The notes beneath the pieces were generated by a model. That model worked only from the letters and a program-made list of their open reading frames with translations. It had not been told where the DNA came from and made no database searches. This document shows positions 1-10,000 of a DNA stretch of 64,000 bases, piece by piece. The DNA is taken from NCBI GenBank assembly GCA_016169945.1, contig JADLSH010000199.1, positions 3,038,001 through 3,102,000 of the forward strand. Reading direction: 5' to 3'. The first letter of the stretch is position 1; each line of letters starts with the position of its first letter. The position numbers and the translations under genes are program-made. Source of the stretch: Trachythela sp. YZ-2020. Lineage: Eukaryota; Cnidaria; Anthozoa; Malacalcyonacea; Clavulariidae.

Positions 1-460
1 ATACACGGTTTAAGGAGGTGAAGATAGATTAAGAAGATAATTCGGAAGAATTCAACTATTGATTCGGAAGAATACTACCCGGCTAAGTTAGTTTGGAAGT
101 ACTACAATTCATGGTTTGAAAAGGAAAGATTTAGGCTTGAAATAGTGCGAGAAGGCAGGCGGCCGTGGTTCATAGGTGAAAATGTGGGCAGTGTAAACGA
201 CACGACAGTCAAATAAACCTCTCTAAAAAGATGAACGATTGCACAACGAAAACTTGCTGTTCATAACCCAAAGTAACAATTAGTAAGCACAAATCGCATG
301 TAGCTAATGACACAATTAGAAAAATACAACTTCTCAGTTTACAGAATACAGGTTTTTCGTTAATTGAAATTACGAGCGAAAAGATATTTGCATATAAGTT
401 ATAAACGGGAGCAAGTGCGACCGCTTCCGCCGTCGAGGTCTGCGATTCCGGTGCAGTGCT

Positions 461-673
461 CAGACCACAGTATAGAGACGACCAGTAGGGCCACTCGGCG
501 ATGCAACACGTAGCCGGCTTTTTATGCAAAAATATGCAGTTTACTGGCCAGGAAAGTTAGTCCAGCTTGCTTATTGGTCAGAAAAAGCAATTGACTGGCT
601 GCCAATGCGTGATGAGCGGCCACACAAAATGTCAAATGAGTGGCCCTACTGGTCGTCTCTATACTGTGGCTCA
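461..673. repeat. inverted repeat, ~36-bp arms
   Basis: The segment at 461-496 (beginning CAGACCACAGTATAGAGACG) reappears as its reverse complement at 638-673, with about 140 bp between. It looks like a small foldback (MITE-like) element. No target-site duplication was resolved. Confidence 0.6.
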
Positions 674-780
674 GACCACTGAGCTAAAGAGTCCACTTGC
701 CAAGACCTAGCCTAGGGATACAAAACTACACTAATACAAAGCACTATCTATTTGCAAACAAATTACATAATTAGGTTCTA

Positions 781-1304
781 CAGTGTCTCTCAAAAAAAAC
801 TGAACCCTTTCAAATTCAAATTAGCCATAACCTATTGTAGTAATTTGACAGCTCTAATTGCTTCGAATTAATGGTGCGTAATTAATTTCCCATGTGTATA
901 AGGGATGGACCATTAGAAAAGTGATGGGGGGGGAAACAGAAAAAAAAACCATACAAACAAAAAAAGGTTTAAAAAAAAAACATGCAACAGAATGGTTTCA
1001 AAAAAAAAATTGCAAACAGAACAACAATAAAACTTTAATACTTGCATAGTTAATATTGGCTAAAAAAAATTTGCATACAAGGTAACATATCCTTAAAAAA
1101 ATTGCATACACAGCTGACAACCTGAAAAAAACCCTGCAAACATGAACAAAATACCCCTCCCCCCCCATCACTTTTCTAATGGTCCATCCCTAAGACCTTG
1201 TGTTTTTGCGCACCATTAATTCAAAGCAATTAGAGCTGTCAAATTACTACAATAGGTTATGGCTAATTTGAATTTGAAAGGGTTCAGTTTTTTTTTAGAC
1301 AGTT
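781..1304. mobile_element. foldback MITE-like element, ~520 bp
   Basis: The left arm, from about 781 to 935, recurs inverted at about 1150-1304. Both arms share AACTGAACCCTTTCAAATTC, then AGCTCTAATTGCTT, then GGACCATTAGAAAAGTGATG next to a run of G or C. The centre is A-rich and non-coding. The long imperfect arms and lack of an ORF fit a non-autonomous DNA transposon. Its superfamily is not assigned. Confidence 0.75.
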
Positions 1305-1542
1305 TACACGTTCCGTTCGATCATTATTAGACTTATTATGAGCTCGAGAGAATTGTTTTAATTTTTCGAATTGAAGCGCCGTTCTCTTTAGCAGAATTTG
1401 GAAGGCTGTTCCATAGACTTACAGCTGAATAACTTATTTATGCTTTTTTTCATAAAATTTGTTTTTGGTTTTGGTAGTGCATAATCAACATAATTATTAC
1501 GTAGGCTGTAGTTGTCGTTTCTATAAATATTGAAACGATTAT

Positions 1543-1626
1543 GTAGATTAATGTAGATTATGTAGATTAATGTAGATTATGTAGATTAATGTAGATTATG
1601 TAGAATAATGTAGATTATGTAGATTA
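1543..1626. repeat. ~19-bp tandem repeat (ATGTAGATTA units)
   Basis: The unit ATGTAGATTAATGTAGATT and close variants repeat about four to five times. A further short piece of it lies between the two copies of the neighbouring direct duplication, around 1743-1767. Confidence 0.75.
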
Positions 1627-1650
1627 GGACTGCTTCGCACATCCCCTGAA

Positions 1651-1860
1651 AGAATTCTCACATTACATGGTTATATGGTTTGAACAGAGTTGAAAAGACA
1701 CTGTAATTTCAAATTTGGATACGGTATCTCAAGATATCTAATGTTAGATTAATGTAGATTATGTAGAATTCTCACATTACATGGTTATGTGGTTTGAACA
1801 GAGTTGAAAAGACACTGTAATTTCAAATTTGGATACGGTATCTCAAGATATCTAATGTAT
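1651..1860. repeat. direct duplication of ~92 bp
   Basis: The sequence from about 1651 to 1742 (AATTCTCACATTACATGGTT onwards) is repeated almost exactly at 1769-1860, separated by a TAGATTA-rich spacer. The right copy ends some 16 bp before the 3' splice site of the first gene's visible exon, so the duplication sits in that gene's upstream intron. Confidence 0.85.
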
Positions 1861-1876
1861 TTTTAAAATTGTTTAG

Positions 1877-4800
1877 GATAGCTTTCGTTGTGTTCGTATG
1901 CTTCATTTTCTGTCCCGACTACTTCACCAACAGTTTTTCAGGATTCAAATTAACCAGTTATCGCGATAAAGTGCTGGCAGATGGCGGACGGTGTTTTCAA
2001 AATATCACAGAAAGTAAGATGTCGAATTGTTTTCAACGTTGCCTTGGCAATTGTTTGTGCACGTCATTTCAAATGTGCGGCAGTACCTGCCAGCTGTGTT
2101 CTGGTGACGAAGAACGGCTAGGGATATTACGTGATCAAGAAGGATGTTTGTACTTTAACTTCACGGCTGCTGATGATGAACAGGTAGGATTACTGATGAG
2201 TAAAGGAAGCAAGGAAGTAAGGAATGAAGGGACGAAGAGTGGGAGGGAGGAATGAAGGGGAAGAAGAGTGGGAGGGAGGAAGGAATGAAGGGGCGAAGAG
2301 TGGGAGGGAGGGAGGGATGAAGGGGACGAAGAGTGGGAGAGAGGGAGGAATGAAGGGACGAAGAGTGGGAGGGAGGAAGGAATGAAGGGACGAAGAGTGG
2401 GAGAGAGGGAGGAATGAAGGGGACGAAGAGTGGGAGGGATGGAGGAATGAAGGGACGAAGAGTGGGAGGGAGGAATGAATGGGAAGAAGAGTGGGAGGGA
2501 GGAAGGAATGAAGGGTCGAAGAGTGGGAGGGAGGAGGAAGGGATGAAGGGGACGAAGAGTGGAGAGGAAGGAATGAAGGGACGAAGAGTGGGAGGGAGGA
2601 ATTAAGGGGACGAAGAGTGGGGGGGATGGGGGGATGGAGGAATGAAGGGACGAAGAGTGGGAGGGAGGAGGAATGAAGGGACGAAGAGTGGGAGGGAGGA
2701 ATGAAGGGGACGAAGAGTGGGAGGGAGGAAAGGAATGAAGGGACGAAGAGTGGGAGATGGAGGATGAAGAGAAAAGAAAAGAAACGAAGAGGAAGGGAAA
2801 GGAATGAAGGGACAAGAGAAGAAAGAAACCCTGAAGGGACATTCAGAAGTGGAGGGATGGAGGAAAAGGATGATTTTCGAAGAGTAGGACAGGAAGGAAT
2901 GAAGGGACGAAGAGTGGGAGAGAGGGAGGAATGAAGGGGACAGAAGAGTGATGGAGGAATCTGCTTCTTTTGCAATATCTACGCACTTACGCAATTTCTG
3001 CCAGTGGGATTGGGAGGAAAGAAGATGAAAAGTAGGGGAATGAAGGAATGAAGGGAAATAAATATGGGACGAAGAAGAAAGAAGAAAAGTGGGAGAAGGA
3101 AGGAATGAAAGGAAAGAAGTTGGAGGAATGAAGGGAGAACGAGGAGGAATAAAGGGACGAAGAGAGTGAGGGAGGAAAGGAGAGCAAAGAGAAACTGGAA
3201 ATATTGCAGTGAGACAAGAAACAAGGAAAAAACGAAAGGAAGGGAAACAAGAATGAATGAATGTAAGTAAGAAAGAAACCTAGGAAAGGAAGAATGGACG
3301 AAAGGAAAAATTGAGGGAATGATAGAAGTAGCGTAGAAGTGAGAAGAAAAGGAAGAATGAATGGAAGGAAAGAAAATACAAGGAATGATGATAAGATGTA
3401 TATATAACAGATAGAATGGATCAATGGAAGCAGGAAAAAGTGAATAACGAAAGGAAGGAAGGATAGTAGAGAGAATGGAAAGTTGGAATGAAAGTTAATC
3501 GAAACGTATCAAGAGAGGAAAGAAGAGTTACGGAAAGAAGGTAATAATGAAGGAGAGGGAAAGAAGAAATGCAAGGACGAGCATACCCCCACCATCATTA
3601 ATACAAAATTCTTTATTTCAGACAGCCGAACAACAATGTCAAAGTGGTTGCACGAGAGGCATTAACTGTTGTATGACGTCACAACCTTGCCTCAATGGAG
3701 GTACATGTGCCCCACAATCCTCAACCGTCAACACAAGCCGTTTCACTTGTCACTGCACGAAGTACTACGGAGGAAAGCAATGCCAAGATTGTGCTGAAGG
3801 CTACACAGGACACCTATGCCAAACCGCTGCAAAATCCTGCCGTGGATACAGGAGCGGCAGACGGAGTGCAAAAATATATAAAATATTTGACAATAAAATG
3901 AATTTATACCCAGTATTATGCGACTTTGATAAAGATCGAGCTTGGACATTAATACAAAGCTTTAAATTTGAAAAAAGAAAGGATTTCAAAAGTTCTTTCG
4001 TAGCCGACAGAAACCGTCGCGAAGACTCGCCCAACTTCCAAGGTTATCGAATGTCCAAACCCAGGATGCAAACGGTTGCGCAAGACTCCAGCAGGTGGCG
4101 TATCACGTGTGATTATCGACAAGGAAAGAAAATTTCATACATAGATTATGTGGAAACATCACTTGAAAAACTGGATATTTTAACTTTCAACGGCAATAGG
4201 TAAGACAAAGCTTCGGGCAATCACAAAGATAAACCATTCAAAGAAAGATCCAATCCTTGTGATCATCCTAACCCTCTATCTAACAATAATCCAAACCCAA
4301 ATCTCAACCTAATCAGGGTGCAATAATTCAAGATTATCTATTCATTTTATTGACTTATTGATTTATTTAACTTCGCAAAAAACAAACATACCACGTGACA
4401 CCAACAACCCAGAGACAACAAAACATAGACGTCAAATATTAACAACGAATGGCGGGGACACAATAGCATAAACCAATTACTGCGGGCCCTTTCGTAACAC
4501 ATATAATTAAGACTTAGTACGTAAAATCAACTTAGTTAAATAGCTAGCAACAGCAAGTGTGAACAAGTCTTTATGTAATAGTTCAAACACGAGTAGGAGG
4601 ACTCCCTCCGATTTCTAAACACCGAGAAAAGTTGAATATACGAGGCGAAGTCGAGTATATTTTAACGAATTTCGAGGTGTTTAGAAATCGGAGGAAGTCC
4701 TCCTTACGAGTGTTTGAACTTACTTCTCAAACGAACGTGCATTTTGCGAGAAAACCGACGTGAAAGTTCACTTAATTTATGTAATTTCTTCCTCTGATTT

Positions 4801-5912
4801 CAAACCATCTTCCACGCTTATGATTCTCTTTGCTTTTGGTTCATGAATTATTAATGAGTTTGAGAAATTTCATGCACACTGTCTTCCATATTCTCGGGTC
4901 ATCTGCATCAAAATAGGTATGCAGGGCGTTAGAAAAGTATCCTCGTAATTTTAAGTGTCTCAAATTGATATTCTCCATCCTTAAATCGATGTTCGGTTGA
5001 TTATTGCCGTGTACTTGAGCTACTACAATCTCAACGTACATGAATAAGCACTGCATGCATTTTGAAAATTGTCCATTAAATAGCTTGAAACCACCATTCA
5101 GAAAAAGAAGGAGCACATCACGGCCCCACATATTTTTCGCTGTACTTGGCTGTAAAAATGTACCAAGCCACAATACTGAAGTAGTGTAGTATGTGTTAGC
5201 ACGCGAGATACCCCTCCTTATACATACATATACATATATTATTCAGCTCACTCCCCGTCGGGGCTTTTCAGTGACCGATTACATCAAGTATCTCGCTTAC
5301 CTATATTACGTACTTAGCCTACACTATATATTTTTACAACAATTGTGATATTACTTTCCTGATCTATATATCCTAACCCACCCAGTCAGCTTTCCCTGCA
5401 GGAAACCGGCGTGCCCGGAGAAACCCACGACTTTTGGTAGAGCGCTGACTTACTCTTTTCACATGAGTGGAGTCCCCAGCGAGAATCGAACCCACAACTC
5501 AGAGGTGAAAGGCGCTTGCTCTGACGACTGCGCCACCGAAGCATCCTCCCCCCCCTCTCCCCTTAATATACGCTAACCATCGAGTTAGGCCTTATAATCT
5601 GCGTTCTTATCTTATTTTAATATTTTCAGGTGTGTTGAGGTTGATTACATAGACATCCGAGGCAAAAATTGCACGAACTGTACAGCCTTCATGTTACAGT
5701 CACATAACAAGGAGGTCAATGCGTACTATATGGGACTTCATTTTGACTCGAAATTCGGACCCTTGTTTTCATGTGAACATAACGCCAGCGCAGGCAGTCA
5801 GACCTGTGGCAAGTCAGGGGAGGATGACTTTGGATTCTACGATTGTCGAAATACGAATCATCGTTGCTCAGCAACCAATAGATCGTTGACGTCAGCATGG
5901 TTAGGCGGATAA
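1877..5912 (+). CDS. secreted PAN/Apple-like, EGF and fibrinogen-like domain protein (5' end incomplete)
   Basis: Three exons join in phase: 1877-2183, 3622-4199 and 5630-5912 (stop TAA), giving about 389 residues. Exon 1 follows an AG acceptor and supplies only the G of a start codon if the previous exon ends in AT, so the ATG lies upstream and was not found. Residues about 1-25 form a hydrophobic signal peptide. A Cys-rich PAN/Apple-like region follows (motifs CFQRCLGNCLC and CGSTCQLC). Exon 2 opens with an EGF domain (PCLNGGTC, then CHCTKYYGGKQC). The rest resembles a diverged fibrinogen-like fold (PVLCDFDKDRAWTLIQSF) and has more cysteines, ending in an SAWLGG tail. Cnidarian skeletal-matrix-type secreted proteins share this kind of architecture; that link is from memory. 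The product is probably an extracellular adhesion or lectin-like protein with unknown ligand. Confidence 0.8.
2186..2960 (+). repeat. ~30-bp purine-only minisatellite in intron 1
   Basis: Units such as GAATGAAGGGACGAAGAGTG followed by GGAGGGAGG repeat about 25 times with small length changes. The + strand is almost pure purine, and purine-rich sequence continues to about 3560. The array starts just after the donor of the first exon. Translations of the opposite strand (Ser/Leu/Pro/Phe-rich) are artefacts of the repeat. Confidence 0.95.
4580..4721. mobile_element. short foldback element in intron 2
   Basis: The arm AGTTCAAACACGAGTAGGAG, followed by TCCGATTTCTAAACACC, returns inverted at about 4678-4721. 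The palindromic loop contains GAGGCGAAGTCGAGTATATT. It has no coding potential and is MITE-like. Confidence 0.75.
5215..5547 (-). mobile_element. tRNA-derived SINE (family B), antisense
   Basis: On the minus strand, a tRNA-like head starts near 5547 (GGTGGCGCAGTCGTCAGAGC), with a B-box-like GGTTCGATTCTC, and leads into a body with GTGGGTTTCTCCGGGCACGC. The tail includes CACTGAAAAGCCCCGACGGG and ends in a TA-rich run. The tail resembles a fragment at about 35050-35100, which suggests a shared LINE-type 3' end. Related bodies occur at about 28270-28440 and 29800-29998. It lies in intron 2 of the upstream gene. Confidence 0.8.
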
Positions 5913-5929
5913 AACGTATAACCAATCTC

Positions 5930-6470
5930 ATTGAATGCAAACTACTTATATCTCATCACCGAAAAAAGTCGAAAAACAGACCAAGTACAATCTTCGATCG
6001 CATAACGAACTTATTTTTGTTAGTTCCTTCCACAAAATATTTACTATACTCTTGGAATCTGTTCATTCGCCGCAGCTGCGCAAAGCGAGTGGACCTCTCT
6101 TCCTTCCGATCTTAGAAGTACTGCTTCTTATGACTCTTTTAAATCAAAACTTAAAACCTTCCTTTTTAGGAATTTAACTTTTTAGATAAACTTTACCTTA
6201 TTTAACTTAAATATTCTTAGTATTCTTATTTGTTTAATATAATATTAAGATTGTAAATAGGCAGCACGTTTGAACATTTTGATGCTAATTTTCGATTAAC
6301 AAATGTGCTATTATAGTATTATAATTTATTTATTATCATTAAAATCTATCGTGAGAAAACTTCACAACAGGCCGTGGTCAGTTTACACACGCCCTTCGTG
6401 GAGATCAATATTTTTAATTGACGTAGTTAGCGTGTCAAAATAAAATTTTCTATCTATCTATCTAGTTTAG
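5930..6470 (+). mobile_element. degenerate LINE 3' end
   Basis: The 6070-6180 stretch reads, in one frame, as the typical C-terminal end of non-LTR reverse transcriptases (SLPSDLRSTASYDSFKSKL, then KTFLFRN). Upstream, the frame is broken. The element ends in a TCTA microsatellite (about 6459-6473), a common LINE terminus. It begins just past the stop codon of the secreted gene. Confidence 0.7.
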
Positions 6471-6534
6471 TCGTTAGAATACCAAATCGACTTTTTAGAT
6501 TCGATCCACATATTTACAATAGGAATATTAGAGC

Positions 6535-6778
6535 CATTTATACGGAAGAAAATAAGTCGCGACTTACATAAGACGCGTCTTATATAAGACGCGAACACAC
6601 TCGTATAAATGGTCAAATTATAATAAGTCGCGACTTATTGTGGAACAGCCTGAACCCCTGTTCTTATTTAAGTCGCGACTTACTAGAATTTGACCATTTA
6701 TATACGAGTGTGTTCGCGTCTTATATAAGACGCGTCTTGTGTAAGTCGCGACTTATTTTCTCCCGTATAAATGGCCCT
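6535..6778. mobile_element. foldback element with AAGTCGCGACTTA core
   Basis: Two arms of about 100 bp (near 6535-6640 and 6672-6778) are inverted copies. Each contains the self-palindromic words AAGTCGCGACTTA and AAGACGCGTCTTATATAAGA, plus CGAACACACTCGTATAAATG. It is non-coding and MITE-like. Confidence 0.85.
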
Positions 6779-6783
6779 ATTGT

Positions 6784-6928
6784 CTTAAGGTGGCTCCCTA
6801 CAATTTTTTGAAATGTGGAAAATACAGAATTTTTTTAAACTTGTTTAACAAGTAACATTTCTTCAACAAAGTTCAATCTAAATCATAAATTTACAATATT
6901 TCAAAAATTGTAGGGAGCCACCTTAAGC
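6784..6928. mobile_element. small foldback element
   Basis: CTTAAGGTGGCTCCCTACAA at the left end is mirrored by its complement at the right end (TTGTAGGGAGCCACCTTAAG). The arms are about 30 bp around an AT-rich centre. Confidence 0.8.
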
Positions 6929-7069
6929 AGTTAAGGCCCTGTCAAATGAGGATGAGAGTTGAGGAGAGTCAATGAGAATTACAACTCTCGCTCGCGTTTG
7001 ACTGTTCCAACAAAGGTCTTATATACTAATTAAAAGATATAGTCGTGCATGTAATTAACTTTCACTTAC

Positions 7070-10000
7070 TGCATGTTCAAAGTCTGCGGACATCCCCATA
7101 CTAAGTTGTACATCTTCAACGGCAAGGCTAAGTCTTTCACATATATCTCTTCTGCAAGCAAGTAGTAACTAAAGAACACCAATATATATCATTCATGACT
7201 AATGCAATATATGTAAAGGCTAAAACAGTAAAAGGCCATGTTAAACGGAGCATTTTTTTGTTGCATTTTGCAACGCAGTTTCGGACATAGAGCGATGCTA
7301 TGTTAAAAAGTATTAACAGAAAATTTATTCTCATATATATACATTAATGTTTAGATCTGTAGCCATGGGGAGAAAACAGGTTTAGAAAAAGTTACGATGG
7401 TGAAAAATTGGAACATAGGAACACTGGAACATGGTCCTAATTTACGCAGCCTTAATTTGATATGCAGCGTTCCTATATCTATCAGTCCAGGGATATTTTC
7501 AAGCACTTTTCTACTACTGGTATACGGCAAAAATACTCAATCTTCAATTGAGTTTTGAAACTCAATCGGCTGTCCGTGACTATCTTTACAAAACTGACGT
7601 CACTATCTTAAAAAAAATATTAAATTTCAGCATTTTACCCTTAGTCCTTACCTTTTGAGATACATTTTTCGGAAAATTCCATGCCGGAATCAAATTCAAA
7701 ATTTTCTGGGGGAGCATGAACTATACAGAAAATTTAGAAACTCAATCTTCTGTTTTCCCAAAAAAACGGTAGTATAGACCTAAATGCTTGAAAATATCCC
7801 TGCAGTCCCAAGTTGTAACAGGAGAAGGAGCTTTTGCACTAATGCATGTTGCAGAAACATAATTATATTTTATGTCTAAAACTTAAAAGCCTTAGTCAAA
7901 AACAAAGGAAAGTCTTGTTATTTATTACTTGATTCAAATCACAAAAAAACAGTTTTCATGCAGGGTCTATATTTAAACATGTTATTTTAACTAGACCTAC
8001 ATTAAAATCTTCGTTTGTCTCCCCTTGCTCTACACTGCGTGCCAAGGCACCAATTGTCATGATACCAGAGAATTCTAGACTTGGACACTCGTGCATAATA
8101 TGTTGAACTAATTCTACAGAATTCTCGGGAGGACATCCTGATTTATCTGGCGAATAGAAACAAAACTTTAAGAAGTAGAAAACGAGAATAGGAAGATTTT
8201 ATTCACAAGTATAAAAATAGCTAGAAACATTTAAAAAAATTTGTAAAACCATTAGAGCAAATCGCTTGAAAGGTTCAAGTCAATACAAAGTGTCCAACAA
8301 ACTAGTATTATTCATATAAAAAGGTACTCTAGTACCCCTCAAACAAAGAAGGGATGATCTCAGCAGACAGACAGAAAGAAAGTTTCGTACGTAGCCAGGA
8401 CATAGTTATTGAGTATGGTTTGCCAAATTTGAATTTTGTGGAATCTCGCACATTCTTTACCCATTGCACCATTAGAAAACGAGTTGCATGCATTTATGGT
8501 GTTATAATGCACGAGGGGATGTTGGGAGAACACTGCGCCGGCTAGGAGAACACGAGAGAAGCATGTCAAACAAGAGCCCAGTTTTTTACATCCTTCTTGA
8601 GCACAATTTGCCATCCAACATAGCAGTGACAAAACAAATGCTCAAGGAAAGATGTGTTTTATTACACATATCTGTATACACTTAATTTATAACTAACCAC
8701 ACAATATAATGAATCTGCTTTCCTTGATATTTGATTTTTCTATTGCCATGTTGGAATAGCCTGGAAACACGCATTAAGGATTTTCGAAATGTGCTAAGCC
8801 TTCTAGTGCGTGCATCAGTTCGTGTTCGAATGTTCTCTTATGTAATAGAGATGCTAAAAGCCTGAATGAACGATGAATAAAACTCCCTAGCCTGCAATTT
8901 CAAACACGGAATAGGAAATTAGTGGGTTTTCAGCATAGATATAGGAGGTATTTAGGCTAAGGCTAACCTAGTCACTTTGTCAGAGCCATTGACACAGGGA
9001 CGTCGCGAAGGCATGAACATTGGGGGGTGACCTGAAATTTTGACCAAGTTTTGGGGAACATTTTGACAACGTCACTTACGTGAAGGAGAAACTGAATGAA
9101 TTGTAAACAGCATTTTTAAGAAAATAATATTTTAACATCTTTACTCCAAACTAAATTACTGCACAGTTGTTACAAATTATTTGAACTCAGCATATTGACT
9201 GATAAGCACTTCATCTTGCAAGGATATAGTTGATCAAGAATAATCTTACTGGTTTAGCTAGATATTTTCGTATTTATAAATGTTGATAGTTAAACCGGAT
9301 GTCAATTCATTGACATCACCATGAAAAGTATTGAAAACGTCTTTGACCAGGTCACACTGCCTGTTCTCCACAATAAAAAAGTGAAAGACTTACTTTCCTC
9401 TCCACTGGTGTTGATTTGTACCAGCACTTTTAATCTGTTAGGTTTATTTTGTTTCTCCCAAGAATGACTCAACGCTGTTGCTAACTTGGCTGTATCAATA
9501 GTTTGCACCATGTATAAGTTTGGCACCGCTAAATAAAAAAAACTTATTTTACTTGCTTCAAGCCAACTAGATTTTAACCATTAAGTATCAATACAGAACA
9601 GTTGTGCATGAGTCCAGAGGGAGGGAGGCGGGGAAGGGATAATTTGCCTCTGATAGTTGTAAATAATACTAGAACGTCTGAAGGAGAAGGGATTAACTTT
9701 CCATTTTGTCCATGGGGGAGTTGTGGATGGTTTCTAGAATGACCCCCAATGCATGCACTCTCTCTTATTATTTTAGTCTAACACAAGATGATTATATTAT
9801 TCAAGAAGAAGCATATCAGAGAAGCTACATTGTTTTAGAACTTAGTCCAGACTTGGATTTGAGTCCCGACTTGCAAGTGTGACCGGACTTGAAAACATTG
9901 GACTTGAAAACATTGGACTTGAAAACATTGGACTTGAAAACATTGGACTTGAAAACATCGCACTTGAAAACATTGGACTTGAAAACATTGGACTTGAAAA

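Larger units (their letters stand above)
1..1876. other. gene-free repeat-rich left edge
   Basis: I see no coding exon here. Reading frames of about 100 codons occur but lack ATG starts and protein-like composition. The stretch holds a small inverted repeat (461-496 against 638-673), a foldback element (781-1304), a short tandem array (1543-1626) and a direct duplication (1651-1860), each listed separately. Confidence 0.6.

Noticed and set aside
2135..2994. Long minus-strand frames rich in Ser, Leu, Pro and Phe (up to 261 codons)
   Set aside because: They are translations of the purine-only minisatellite in an intron; open in several frames because the repeat lacks stop triplets.
2987..3424. 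145-codon Phe/Ser/Leu-rich minus-strand frame
   Set aside because: Continuation of the same purine-biased intron; composition follows the repeat, no domain.
4841..5173. 110-codon minus-strand frame in intron 2 of the secreted gene
   Set aside because: It starts from TTG, not ATG, matches no family I know, and lies antisense in an intron between repeats. I cannot support it as a gene.
5470..5547. Possible functional tRNA gene on the minus strand
   Set aside because: It has A- and B-box-like words but continues into a SINE body shared with other copies.
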